From the NCBI GenBank assembly GCA_937891015.1, contig CALAPY010000059.1, positions 1 through 64,000 of the forward strand: a stretch of DNA of 64,000 nt. The letters run 5' to 3'. Below, in pieces: positions 52,056 to 61,298 of the stretch. Source of the DNA: UBA2108 sp002713215 (GTDB lineage Bacteria > Bacteroidota > Bacteroidia > Flavobacteriales_G > Salibacteraceae). Within the stretch, counting starts at the first letter, position 1. Each line of letters opens with the position of its first letter. Below the pieces are notes generated by a model. The model was not told the origin of the DNA. It did not search any database and saw only the letters and a program-made list of their open reading frames with translations. Position numbers and translations under genes: made by a program.

Positions 52056-53375
52056 TCAAGATTCGGAAATATATTTATCGTACAATTTTTCATAGTTCTT
52101 TATCTCCATTTTATCCTTGGGATACCAGTAATCTAAAGCGGTGGACCTTCTAAATTGATTGTATATCCAACTTTGGTACAGAAAATACCGAATTCTTTGA
52201 GACAATAACCTTTTATAAGGAAATAGCCTGTAGTATGCCCAAAAATTCGGTCGCGATTCAGGAAGGTATTCCGATGTGATTTTTGCCGCCCTTTGGTGGT
52301 TTTTCCCATCGGAATATTGTATTACCTCTTCAATTACCCTCTCCCTCTCTTCGATTTTATTCTCGAAGTCCGATATCTTTCCGGATTCATAAAACTCATT
52401 GATACTACGCTCAAGCTCTTCCTTTGAATCCACAATAGTAGAACCAACATAAGCAGATTCCCTGATAAAGTCAATTCCTGAAGGATTAAGCAAAACCGTG
52501 GGCTTATCCAGCAACCATGCCTCTATTGCCGTGCCGCTATCATAGGCTAACCATAAATCTGATAATGCGATTAAATCATCAATTTTATAGTTAATGTTTA
52601 TTTCGTGGTTCGATACAAAAACGTTAGGCAACTCGGTGCACCCCTTAAACTCGGATTGATCAATATTTCTAACTAAAGGATGGAACCGAAGAATAAATAG
52701 TGTATCTGGGTTATCAGCTATTAGGTCATGGTAAATCTTTCTCATAAGATTTAAGTCCTTACGATGCATTTCTATCTGCTCGTCTGTATAATGGCCTAGA
52801 TATCGATCTCGAAAAGACTTAAAATATTCTTCATCTTCAATGTGGTAAAAAATACCCCAGGAAGCTATACCTATTACTTTTTTATATTGAGATAAACCGT
52901 TCTCCTGAAGAAACTCTTCTTTTGATTTGTACTTTAGGAGCTTATATCGATCAAACCCCGTTCCGCCGGAAACCTTTATTTTATCCTCAAGCTCGGGATA
53001 TTTTTCCAAGACTAACCCTTTGCTCCTTTCATTCCAGAGAACTAAAACATCGTTCAAAAGTATCTTGTCTTGTTTCCAACCCCAGAGATAACCATCCAGG
53101 TTTTCTCTTTGATAATTACCTTCTGTTGTAAGCGTAACTATTTTAACTCCAAGTTTGTGACATAATTCAACCAGCGCAACATTTTGAGGAGCCCCATGAA
53201 AATAGGACATTAAAAGGAGCTTTGGCTTATAAATCAACAAGTTCCACAAAGCCTGCTCGTGATAGCAAGTCTTTACATTGAATTTATAGTGTTTTCTCAA
53301 ATAGAGATAAACCGGAGTAATTATGTGCCTATCTCTATCGTAATTAGGATGCTCTACGTTTAGAATATCGACCAT
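52056..53375 (-). CDS. Surface-carbohydrate biosynthesis protein, CDP-glycerophosphotransferase-like
   Basis: A 439-residue protein of a GT-B-like type. The C-terminal half (FILRFHPL, then IALSDLWLAYDSGTAIEAWLLDKPTVLLNP) resembles CDP-glycerol glycerophosphotransferases and the surface-carbohydrate proteins that accompany nonulosonic-acid loci. It could be the glycosyltransferase for the activated nine-carbon sugar, but that is an inference from position: it follows the amidotransferase gene after 9 bases and is the last gene of the nonulosonate operon. Confidence 0.65.
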   Translation of the reverse strand: MVDILNVEHPNYDRDRHIITPVYLYLRKHYKFNVKTCYHEQALWNLLIYKPKLLLMSYFHGAPQNVALVELCHKLGVKIVTLTTEGNYQRENLDGYLWGWKQDKILLNDVLVLWNERSKGLVLEKYPELEDKIKVSGGTGFDRYKLLKYKSKEEFLQENGLSQYKKVIGIASWGIFYHIEDEEYFKSFRDRYLGHYTDEQIEMHRKDLNLMRKIYHDLIADNPDTLFILRFHPLVRNIDQSEFKGCTELPNVFVSNHEININYKIDDLIALSDLWLAYDSGTAIEAWLLDKPTVLLNPSGIDFIRESAYVGSTIVDSKEELERSINEFYESGKISDFENKIEERERVIEEVIQYSDGKNHQRAAKITSEYLPESRPNFWAYYRLFPYKRLLSQRIRYFLYQSWIYNQFRRSTALDYWYPKDKMEIKNYEKLYDKYISES

Positions 53376-53384
53376 GGAGGGATA

Positions 53385-54611
53385 TTAGTCTTCTAGTCCA
53401 CTACCAGCAACATTATGTCGAAGTTTCCATTCTCCTGAGGCATTTTTAGCCCATAGATGTGGTGACCGAAATTCATCTGCTAATTGGTGAAATTTTTCAG
53501 AATCTAGTTCAATATAATCCATGATTTCCTCAAAATAACGATCGGGAAATTCTCCATCAAATCGATTTACCAGAGCAACACCTTCTTCCCTTGTAATGTG
53601 ATTATTGCGAATTTCTTGCGATGCATCATAGGTAGCTCTACCCAATCCAAATTTTATAAATGTGGTATAGTAATGTAAATCATCAATTTTATCATCAATG
53701 CTGTTATACTTACTGTACGTACCTTGTGTTCGGAAAGGTCTGGCCTTAAAACCTGTATTCTCTACCGCGTAATAATAAACTTCTTGTGGTGTCCATTTCA
53801 AGTAATACCCCAGGTAATGAACCTGAATGTCGCTTCCAGCTAGCTCCTGTTCAGTAGGAGGTAGAAAAGAAGTTACATCCTTATAATCAATGTTATATTT
53901 TTCTCTTAATTCTCTTAAGGACAAGCCTGCCAAGAAAACATCGTCTAGGTGTTTGTAGCTATAAAAAGATTTATCCCGAAGTGAGGTACTCGTATCAGCT
54001 ATTGGGTTACCGTATTCGGCTTCATTTTCACCGTAAAAGATTAACGAAATGCCATATTTAGCAGCCAATTTTGGGGCTAAATTCTTTTGACCCAACATGA
54101 AAGTTTGAAACGGGTGGAAAAGATTTTCAATAGAAAGTCGAGTTAACAACTTCATAACCTTACCATTCCGGTTGAACGATATATTATCAAAACCACTATC
54201 AATCCAGTTTTTCCAATTCTTATATCCATAATCGGTATATAAAATCGGAGGCCAGGTTATAGTCAATGGGTTCATCCCATACTTATACTTAAGCACATGT
54301 GCTTGATATGCGCTATCCTTACCACCACTTCCTGGAACAAGACAATCATAACTACCATCGTTGGAACGGTATTTATCCAATAATTGCAACAACTTTTCTT
54401 CTCTGTCTTTCCAATCTATTTGCTCCTTGTTTTCAGCAACTCGACATGCGTCACATACTCCCTCTTCATCGAGGTTCATAGTGGTTTTTTTACTGTCTTT
54501 TTTATGCTTTAGTTCAACCGCGGAAGCCGGTCGCTGATTGCTGATTACACATCGCTTGCAGAATTGAACCTCCTGTGGTAAACCGTAATATGCTTCTAAA
54601 TTCTCTGACAT
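53385..54611 (-). CDS. N-acetyl sugar amidotransferase (WbpG/PseA-like)
   Basis: A 408-residue adenine-nucleotide alpha-hydrolase. The PP-loop SGGKDS is at 95-100, and two zinc-type Cys pairs, C18-x2-C21 and C53-x2-C56, precede it. This is the family that turns an N-acetyl group into an acetamidino group with ammonia delivered by HisH/HisF-type partners, as in WbpG. Both partners are the next two genes upstream, the nearest overlapping by 1 base. The acceptor here is probably a nonulosonate intermediate or product. Confidence 0.9.
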   Translation of the reverse strand: MSENLEAYYGLPQEVQFCKRCVISNQRPASAVELKHKKDSKKTTMNLDEEGVCDACRVAENKEQIDWKDREEKLLQLLDKYRSNDGSYDCLVPGSGGKDSAYQAHVLKYKYGMNPLTITWPPILYTDYGYKNWKNWIDSGFDNISFNRNGKVMKLLTRLSIENLFHPFQTFMLGQKNLAPKLAAKYGISLIFYGENEAEYGNPIADTSTSLRDKSFYSYKHLDDVFLAGLSLRELREKYNIDYKDVTSFLPPTEQELAGSDIQVHYLGYYLKWTPQEVYYYAVENTGFKARPFRTQGTYSKYNSIDDKIDDLHYYTTFIKFGLGRATYDASQEIRNNHITREEGVALVNRFDGEFPDRYFEEIMDYIELDSEKFHQLADEFRSPHLWAKNASGEWKLRHNVAGSGLED

Positions 54612-55264
54612 TATAATAGATCGTTTTGCTCTGCCCAGTTGCGATAAATGGAAATCCCTTTTTCGCCACTTTTCTCAGGGTGGAATTGAAAAGCAATAAT
54701 ATTATTTTTCATCACACCCGAACAATATTTCATGCCAGCATATTGTGTCGTACAAAGAATTTCGGAATCATTTTCCGGAGCCACATAGTAAGAATGAACA
54801 AAATAAAAGTACTCGCCATCCTTTACCGAATTGAGCGCCGACTTTTCCCACAAATTTTCAGTGGCATGTATTGAGTTCCATGCTATCTGAGGTACTTTGA
54901 ATTTTTTTCCATCGGAAGATCTACCGGGCAATTTCTTAACCTTTCCAGCCAGTAGGCCCAACCCTTTCTGGTGTCCAAACTCCTCACTCTCGTCAAAAAG
55001 CAATTGCAACCCTAGACAAACTCCAAGCAAGGGAATACCTGCTTGAGTTCTCTCAATGATGGCATCTCGGATATTCAATTGATCAATATTATTCATTGCC
55101 TCCCCAAAGGCACCAACACCTGGCAGAATAAGCGCATCGGCTTTTTTTATAAGATCAATATCGTTGGAGGTTACAGTGTTTAGCCCTACATGGTCACAGG
55201 CATGCTTAACGCTAAATAGATTGCCCAGGTTATAATCAATAATTACAGTAAGTTTTTCTTTCAT
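54611..55264 (-). CDS. HisH-like glutamine amidotransferase
   Basis: A 217-residue class I glutaminase like HisH, with catalytic Cys83 (GVCLGLQ), His195 and Glu197 (FQFHPEKSG). It releases ammonia for a synthase partner. The location, between a HisF-like gene and an N-acetyl sugar amidotransferase gene and with no other histidine genes near, marks it as the glycan paralogue (WbpH/HisH2-type) and not the histidine enzyme. The gap to the HisF-like gene is 7 bases. Confidence 0.9.
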   Translation of the reverse strand: MKEKLTVIIDYNLGNLFSVKHACDHVGLNTVTSNDIDLIKKADALILPGVGAFGEAMNNIDQLNIRDAIIERTQAGIPLLGVCLGLQLLFDESEEFGHQKGLGLLAGKVKKLPGRSSDGKKFKVPQIAWNSIHATENLWEKSALNSVKDGEYFYFVHSYYVAPENDSEILCTTQYAGMKYCSGVMKNNIIAFQFHPEKSGEKGISIYRNWAEQNDLL

Positions 55265-55271
55265 TTTATCC

Positions 55272-56123
55272 TTATTGACGGCAAGAAATACCTGCTTTAA
55301 TCATTTGCGCTTTTACTTTTTCAATGCCTGTTGATTCAATATTGTTAAAGCTTCTGGCGTTCTTAAGAAACTCTGTGTTGCCTTCTTTTTTATCAGAACC
55401 GGCTGCATTCTTTAATTGATTAATGGTTTCGTAATGCAGAATAGATGCTATGGATACCGCATCAGCACTTCCGGCCTTAACGCTCTCAATAACATGACCA
55501 ATCTTACCAGCACCTCCGTGAGCAATTACCGGAATACTGGCTTTACTCGAAATTTTATTGATTAATTCAACATCAAACCCTTCACCGGTTCCTTCACGAT
55601 CTACAGAGGTTATATACAGTTCACCTGCTCCTAAATCCTGTACTTTTTCTGCCCATTCAAAAACATCAACTCCGGTATATTCCCGAGCATTATCGGTATA
55701 GGCCAGATACTCGCCGTTACTTTCCTTAATGGCCTCTATGGCAATAACGATGGTTGAAGATCCAAATTTCTTTGAGGCTTTTCTAATAATTTCAGGATTA
55801 TTGATGGCTGCAGTATTTAAACATACCTTATCGGCACCCGCTCTGAGAACGTGATTAATATCTTCAATGGTTCTTAAGCCACCACCGACCGTAAGCGGAA
55901 TGAAGATCTTTTTAGCCGTCTTGGAAATAATGTCGCTAAGGCTATTTCTTTCATAGAGGCTGGCTACAACATCCATAAAAATTAATTCGTCTGCTCCTGA
56001 AGCATAATAATACTCTGCAAACTGCTCCGGAAGTCCCAACACCCTTAATCCTTCCATATGGATTCCCTTTACCAAATTAGGACCCTTTATGTCCAATCGA
56101 GGGATTATTCTAACACAACTCAT
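55272..56123 (-). CDS. HisF-like (HisF2) ammonia-channel protein
   Basis: A 283-residue TIM-barrel like HisF, about 30 residues longer than the histidine enzyme. The first phosphate/catalytic region RLDIKGPNLVKG keeps Asp11, but the second catalytic Asp130 of HisF is Glu130 here (VIAIEAIKE). This fits a paralogue that serves as ammonia conduit in amidine formation rather than cyclising imidazole glycerol phosphate. It overlaps the formyltransferase start by 1 base and couples to the HisH-like gene. Confidence 0.88.
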   Translation of the reverse strand: MSCVRIIPRLDIKGPNLVKGIHMEGLRVLGLPEQFAEYYYASGADELIFMDVVASLYERNSLSDIISKTAKKIFIPLTVGGGLRTIEDINHVLRAGADKVCLNTAAINNPEIIRKASKKFGSSTIVIAIEAIKESNGEYLAYTDNAREYTGVDVFEWAEKVQDLGAGELYITSVDREGTGEGFDVELINKISSKASIPVIAHGGAGKIGHVIESVKAGSADAVSIASILHYETINQLKNAAGSDKKEGNTEFLKNARSFNNIESTGIEKVKAQMIKAGISCRQ

Positions 56124-57019
56124 TATATCAATCGATCTCCTACTCTTAATGAAAAACCTTCACGGTCTGAACCATATTCCGACAATACTACTGCACCGGA
56201 ATCTGTTTTCACCATCGGTTTGTTATCTGCATTTAGCCCAACCACGGCGCCATTAATGCATTTGTAGTTTGGGAAATCAGTAATAATTTCAACCTTCTTT
56301 ATCTTAACCAATGCTTCAAATTTTGCTCGTTGAACACGCGATCTCGCCCAGGGACCGGGAGTCGTAATCGCACGAACAAAGTTAAAAACATCCTTGCTGC
56401 TACTATTCCAGTTTACAAACTCATCTCCCTCCTTCCGAGCGATAAAGTAAGACCCTAGTTTTGGTTGCGGGGTTCGAACCACGGTGTCTTTTTTAATGTC
56501 TTCTACTGCCTTTAACAGTACATCTGGGCACAGGTCAATTGCTTTTTTGAGCAACGTTGCATAGTCATCGGTATCGTCAATTGGAAATACTTCCTGTCTG
56601 ATTATGTCTCCTGTATCAATTCCATCATCAATGTAATGGCAGGTAACTCCTATTTCCCTTTCGTCATTGATTAGCGCCCAGTTTAAGATATTTCTTCCTC
56701 TGTAATTGGGCAATTTACCTGCATGGCAATTGATAAAACCTAAGGGAAATAATGATCTTAATTCTGATCGGACAATCTGGTTGAAGGACATGGAAATGGC
56801 TAAGTCTGCAGAGATAGCTTTCATTTTCTCAATCCAATCCGAATGGTTTACGTTTTTCGTCCAGGAAACTTCAATTCCATTGGCTTCTGCAATTTCAATA
56901 AGGCGCTCATCCTTTTTATCGAACCTCACAACCACGATTCTTACATCGTAATTTAGCTCCAGCAATTGAACCAACGCCTTATGAGCCCATGGTCCGTCTC
57001 CATAGTAAGCTATTCTCAC
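56123..57019 (-). CDS. Sugar N-formyltransferase
   Basis: A 298-residue formyltransferase with the catalytic Asn97 and His99 (FINCHAGKLPNYRG) and Asp135 (GIDTGD). A C-terminal OB-like domain begins near 190 (FVNWNSSSKDVFNFVRAIT), as in ArnA-type sugar formyltransferases. In the nonulosonate operon it occupies the place where an N-acetyltransferase (LegH-like) is expected, so it may formylate the 4-amino sugar made by the LegC-type aminotransferase. It overlaps both neighbouring genes. Confidence 0.85.
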   Translation of the reverse strand: MRIAYYGDGPWAHKALVQLLELNYDVRIVVVRFDKKDERLIEIAEANGIEVSWTKNVNHSDWIEKMKAISADLAISMSFNQIVRSELRSLFPLGFINCHAGKLPNYRGRNILNWALINDEREIGVTCHYIDDGIDTGDIIRQEVFPIDDTDDYATLLKKAIDLCPDVLLKAVEDIKKDTVVRTPQPKLGSYFIARKEGDEFVNWNSSSKDVFNFVRAITTPGPWARSRVQRAKFEALVKIKKVEIITDFPNYKCINGAVVGLNADNKPMVKTDSGAVVLSEYGSDREGFSLRVGDRLI

Positions 57020-58116
57020 AATTTCTCTTTTAGCAATTGCACAATCTTTTGAGTCGCATTCCCATCACCATAAATGTTATTTCTATCCAGTTTAGGCAAG
57101 GACTCGATTTTTGAAATGTTACCTAAAATCTCTTCCTGGCTTATTCCGGAATGAATGACGTTCGGTCCATGAGACCTTCCTTTCTGACGGTCACCCACGT
57201 TTATAACATACTTGGCAAAAGATGCTGCTTCGATAATTCCACTTGAAGTGTTTCCAATAAGCATGGAACAAAATTCCATACAGGAATAATACCCCCTGGC
57301 ACCTAATATTTCCACTCCAAAAGCGTATTCGGTCTTATCGATAAAGGCATTTAATTTTTCCCGAATAATCGTCCCCATGGTGTCTGCATTGGGCATGGTA
57401 ATCAAAAGCTGATACCCGGATATGCTTTCCATGGTTTTAATTAACTCGTCGGTATATTCAATGTTTTTTTCCAGGTTAACGGTTTCCGGGTGAAACGTAA
57501 TTAGAATCGTGGGATTATTTAAATCAATGCCAAAAACGGAATTGAATTCCTCAATGGACATTAAATCCAAATCTTTCAGGTTATCCAATGCAGGTGCCCC
57601 AACATTGAAGATATTGGAATCGCTGTTGATCAACTGAACAACCCGATCAGCGTGGTCTTCGGTAGTTACAAAATGAAGGGTGGACATTGTGGTAATGCAA
57701 TGCCTGAATTTATCATCAATAGCGCCAAGTGTAGTTTCTCCCCCGTGAAGGTGCGCAACTGGAATATTAAAAGGAACGGAAGCGGCAATGGCCGAAAACA
57801 TTTCAAAACGATCGCCCAATACTATGATACAATCGTAGTTTTTGCTTTGCCACAAATTGGAAAATTTAATCATAGTCAGACCCATTGAAGTGGCAATGGA
57901 ATCCGGAGAATCTCCAAGAACCAATGATTCAATTTCTTCACTTACTTCAAACCCGTCGTTTCTAAAAAGATCGACGGTATGGCCATAAAAGTTAGAAACG
58001 TGTGTTCCGAATGCAATAATTTCAAGATCAATTTCCGAATCTGCATCTAACTTCTTAATTAAAGGAAGGTAGATACTGTAATCAGACCTTCCGCAACTGA
58101 TTAAAGCTATTTTCAT
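57016..58116 (-). CDS. neuC: NeuC/LegG-type hydrolysing UDP/GDP-sugar 2-epimerase
   Basis: A 366-residue GT-B-fold enzyme that releases the nucleotide and inverts C2. Family signs are GRSDYSIYLPL, VLGDRFEMFSA, AHLHGGETTLGAIDD and GNTSSGIIEAASF. In the pathway it supplies the ManNAc-type six-carbon precursor to NeuB. It overlaps neuB and the formyltransferase gene by 4 bases each. Confidence 0.92.
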   Translation of the reverse strand: MKIALISCGRSDYSIYLPLIKKLDADSEIDLEIIAFGTHVSNFYGHTVDLFRNDGFEVSEEIESLVLGDSPDSIATSMGLTMIKFSNLWQSKNYDCIIVLGDRFEMFSAIAASVPFNIPVAHLHGGETTLGAIDDKFRHCITTMSTLHFVTTEDHADRVVQLINSDSNIFNVGAPALDNLKDLDLMSIEEFNSVFGIDLNNPTILITFHPETVNLEKNIEYTDELIKTMESISGYQLLITMPNADTMGTIIREKLNAFIDKTEYAFGVEILGARGYYSCMEFCSMLIGNTSSGIIEAASFAKYVINVGDRQKGRSHGPNVIHSGISQEEILGNISKIESLPKLDRNNIYGDGNATQKIVQLLKEKL

Positions 58117-59132
58117 TTGAAATCCATATTTGTAAGTTGCTCATCTTCCTGAACATCTCTAAGTAACTCTTTCCCAATGTAATTTTCGTACAACATGGGA
58201 GAGATTCCATCACCGGGCCGTTTCATAACCAGGTCCCCTTCACGAAGAATGTGACCTTTTTGCATATCAGCCCGATAATGAATGCTTTTGCGCGCAATTG
58301 CTATGTTTTTTTGTTCAGAAGCCGAAGCGACCTTCTCGGTGCTTCCAAACCCACTTTCTATGTTACGAATCGATCGCACCATTGCCTTTAGCTCCTCTGG
58401 TTCCAAAGAAGCCAAATGATCCGGGCCATCCATTTCTCTACTTAGAGTAAAGTGTTTCTCAATAACCTGAGCTCCCATGGCCACTGCTGCAATAGGAATT
58501 TCAATTCCCAACGTATGATCCGAATAACCCACCTTTAATCCGGTTTCATTCGCAATGGTCTGCATTGCCCTTAGGTTAACATCTTCGTATGGTGTTGGGT
58601 ATTCGGTGTTGCAATGCAACAGCGTGATATTTTCTTTTTGGGTTCCATTTTCGACCAGCACTTTAACAGCATCTTTAATCTCCTGTAGATTGGCCATTCC
58701 ACTCGACATGATTACATTCTTGTTGTAAGAAGCAACTAATTTCAATAATGGTAAATTGGTAATTTCTCCGGAAGGAACTTTTATGGTGTCCATTCCAAAT
58801 TCCATCAAGAAATTCAGGCTTTCGGCATCAAAGGGAGTTGATAAAAATTGAATTCCTTTTTGAGAACAATAATCTCGAAGAATTGAATGAGCGTCATGAG
58901 GCAATTCCAGCTTTTTAAGCATGCTGAACTGCGAGTCATCGTTCTTGGTGTTGGTAATTTGATAGTCTGCTTTTTTAGCGGTTTTCGAAACCAGGTTTTT
59001 TGCTTTGAAGGTCTGGAACTTAACTATATCGGCCCCTGCATCGGCTGCCACATCAATAAGTTGTTTTGCAATTTCAAGGTCTCCATTGAAGTTTACACCG
59101 GCTTCCGCAATTATCAATGTTTTACTACTCAT
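58113..59132 (-). CDS. neuB: N-acetylneuraminate/legionaminate synthase
   Basis: A 339-residue synthase that condenses a six-carbon amino sugar with phosphoenolpyruvate to a nine-carbon nonulosonic acid. The N-terminal TIM barrel (IIAEAGVNFNGD, KVPSGEITNLPLL, VGYSDHTLGIEI, KHFTLSREMDGPDH) and the C-terminal SAF/antifreeze-like domain (from about 285) are both intact. LegI or NeuB identity cannot be told by eye; the legC neighbour favours a legionaminate-like product. Confidence 0.94.
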   Translation of the reverse strand: MSSKTLIIAEAGVNFNGDLEIAKQLIDVAADAGADIVKFQTFKAKNLVSKTAKKADYQITNTKNDDSQFSMLKKLELPHDAHSILRDYCSQKGIQFLSTPFDAESLNFLMEFGMDTIKVPSGEITNLPLLKLVASYNKNVIMSSGMANLQEIKDAVKVLVENGTQKENITLLHCNTEYPTPYEDVNLRAMQTIANETGLKVGYSDHTLGIEIPIAAVAMGAQVIEKHFTLSREMDGPDHLASLEPEELKAMVRSIRNIESGFGSTEKVASASEQKNIAIARKSIHYRADMQKGHILREGDLVMKRPGDGISPMLYENYIGKELLRDVQEDEQLTNMDFK

Positions 59133-60282
59133 TATTCGCTATTTCTTTTAAACTTTCGCAAACTCGATTTACATCTTCTTCAGACAAATCAGTGCTGCAT
59201 GGAATGCATAAAACTTTATTGTAAATCTCTTCGGAAGTTTCAATCCCAAATGTTTCGCAATCCTTAAACATGGGCAGTGTGTGCATCAATTTCCAAACCG
59301 GTCGAGCCTGAATCCTCTTTTCGCCGAGCGCCTTGGTTAAATCCATTGGAGTTATACGATCCAAAATTAGGGGGTACATCCAATAGTTAGATTCGCTATG
59401 GTCTTGTTTTTCAAACATATTCATCCCTTCTACACTACTCAAGCTTTGAATGTAATGGTTGTAGTTTCTTCTTTTGGTTGCAACAAACTCATCCATTTGC
59501 TCCAATTGCCCTACACCAATTGCCGCCAAAACGTTTACCAATCGATAGTTATAACCAATTGCATCATGGTCATATTCAATGGGGTCGGATTTTGCTGTGG
59601 TACTCAAGTGTTTGGCTTTATTGGCTAAATCCTCATCGTTGGTAACAATCATTCCTCCACCTCCGGTGGTCATAATTTTATTTCCATTGAAACTGAAACA
59701 ACCCAACATTCCAAAAGTTCCTGTTTTAGATCCCTTGTATGAACTTCCAAGGCTCTCGGTAGCATCTTCTACAACTGCAATATTGGCGGCCTTACACAAC
59801 TCTATTAGCGGATCCATGTCAACCGGATTCCCAAAGGTGTGCATAGGAATAATGGCTGAAATTCGTTTTCCGGTAGTCTTGTTATAGGTATATCCGTCCT
59901 TAAGCTCACATCTCTCTTCCAGGAAACTTTTTAAAATGGCGGGGTTGAGACCCAGAGTTTCCCAATCCGAACCCAGGAAAACCGGGTTTGCATTGCAATA
60001 AGTAATTGCATTTGCAGGGGCCACAAAAGTGAGATCAGGTACAATAACTTCATCACCTGCTTCAACTCCGGCAAGCATTAACGATATGTGAAGTGCAGCT
60101 GTTCCATTTACAACGGCAACAGCTCTTTTTACTCCAACATATTCGGCAAATTTTTGCTCAAATTCGTCTACATAACTTCCAACAGAAGAAACCCACCCAG
60201 TCTTAATAGCATCTTCGGCATACTTCCATTCGTTACCCGAAAGATTTGGTACGCTTAAAGGAATAAAACTATTCGAAGACAT
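59125..60282 (-). CDS. legC: LegC-family PLP aminotransferase
   Basis: A 385-residue DegT/DnrJ/EryC1 aminotransferase. The N-terminus IPLSVPNLSGNEWKY with TGWVSSVGSYVDEFE is the LegC signature; Lys202 in FSFNGNKIMTTGGGG is the expected PLP lysine. LegC enzymes aminate C4 of a 4-keto-6-deoxy nucleotide sugar in legionaminic-acid synthesis. It overlaps neuB by 8 bases and the SDR gene by 14. Confidence 0.92.
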   Translation of the reverse strand: MSSNSFIPLSVPNLSGNEWKYAEDAIKTGWVSSVGSYVDEFEQKFAEYVGVKRAVAVVNGTAALHISLMLAGVEAGDEVIVPDLTFVAPANAITYCNANPVFLGSDWETLGLNPAILKSFLEERCELKDGYTYNKTTGKRISAIIPMHTFGNPVDMDPLIELCKAANIAVVEDATESLGSSYKGSKTGTFGMLGCFSFNGNKIMTTGGGGMIVTNDEDLANKAKHLSTTAKSDPIEYDHDAIGYNYRLVNVLAAIGVGQLEQMDEFVATKRRNYNHYIQSLSSVEGMNMFEKQDHSESNYWMYPLILDRITPMDLTKALGEKRIQARPVWKLMHTLPMFKDCETFGIETSEEIYNKVLCIPCSTDLSEEDVNRVCESLKEIANNE

Positions 60283-61264
60283 CTTTTCCTGATTTTAAAT
60301 AATCAATATACCACTCCAAGGTAGTCTTTACTCCTTCTTTCCAATCTGTTTTAGGGCTATAAGACAACACTCTTCTTGCCTTAGAAACATCCGGACACCT
60401 TCTGGAAACAGAACCTGAATGAGCTTCTACAGGTTCATACTCACCTTTAAAGTCCATAAGTTCTCCCATATACCTCACCAATTCTCCAATGGTAATTTCC
60501 GCCACATCATCACCTATGTGAAAAATTTCACCGTTTGTATTTTCAGTTTCCATGGCTAATACGGTTCCACTTACAGCATCATCGATGTAATTGAACGATC
60601 TTGTTTGGTCATGTCCATACAGTTTGAACGGATTCTCATTGGCTAAATAGCGCTGGACAACCTGTGGAATAACATGTTTGAATCCCATTCTTGGCCCATA
60701 TACGTTGTGATACCGAACGATTGTACATTCGAAATTATATGCTTTTGAATATTGTATAAACCCTGATTCACCTAACATTTTGGTAACTGCATAAGTAAAC
60801 CTTGGGTGCTTAATGTCATCTATGCAAAGAGGTACCTCTTCAGGTGTAGGAACAGTATATCCAAACTGCTCAATGGTTCCGGCATAACATTCACTGGTTG
60901 AAGTAAAGACCACCTTCCCAACGCTTGCTGTTTTTAACCATTCAAGGGTGTTAAATATAAGAGCCGTATTTATTCGAATCAATTCCTCGGGTATTTTTTG
61001 GGTATACTCTACCCCTACTACCGAAGCCAACATGTAAACGTTGTCGTAGTCTTTTGCCAATTGATCAAAGGCCTGAGGCGTAGTACAATCCCCGGTTAAA
61101 ACCTCAATGTCATATTTATCTACGAGACCGGTTAAAACTTCATCTTTTTTTCCTCGAAAAAAATTATCCAAAATGGTGATCTTGTATCCTCCTTTTTCTC
61201 CCAGGTGCTTACAAATATTTAATCCAATAAATCCTGCTCCACCTATCAATAATACTTTCTTCAT
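60269..61264 (-). CDS. NAD-dependent sugar epimerase/dehydratase
   Basis: A 331-residue extended SDR enzyme. GGAGFIG (8-14) binds NAD; the catalytic Tyr158 and Lys162 are in TYAVTKMLGE, with TSTSECY upstream. The later GPRMGFKHVIPQVVQRYL and PFKLYGHDQTRSFNYIDD are like UDP-glucose epimerases and UDP-xylose synthases. It could be the 4,6-dehydratase (LegB role) of the nonulosonate pathway, or a 4-epimerase paired with the dehydrogenase just upstream. I prefer not to decide. ATG 61264 was chosen over an upstream extension to 61318 that would overlap the dehydrogenase. Confidence 0.85.
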   Translation of the reverse strand: MKKVLLIGGAGFIGLNICKHLGEKGGYKITILDNFFRGKKDEVLTGLVDKYDIEVLTGDCTTPQAFDQLAKDYDNVYMLASVVGVEYTQKIPEELIRINTALIFNTLEWLKTASVGKVVFTSTSECYAGTIEQFGYTVPTPEEVPLCIDDIKHPRFTYAVTKMLGESGFIQYSKAYNFECTIVRYHNVYGPRMGFKHVIPQVVQRYLANENPFKLYGHDQTRSFNYIDDAVSGTVLAMETENTNGEIFHIGDDVAEITIGELVRYMGELMDFKGEYEPVEAHSGSVSRRCPDVSKARRVLSYSPKTDWKEGVKTTLEWYIDYLKSGKDVFE

Positions 61265-61298
61265 TTTATTCAATCTTCTTGATTCACTCAACCCCGGC

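Noticed and set aside
54611..56123. hisH and hisF as histidine-biosynthesis genes
   Set aside because: No other his genes are near, the HisF-like active site is altered, and both abut a sugar amidotransferase gene.
56471..56480. GGTTCGAACC, looking like a tRNA T-loop
   Set aside because: It is inside the formyltransferase coding sequence and no acceptor stem, anticodon arm or D-arm is found around it.
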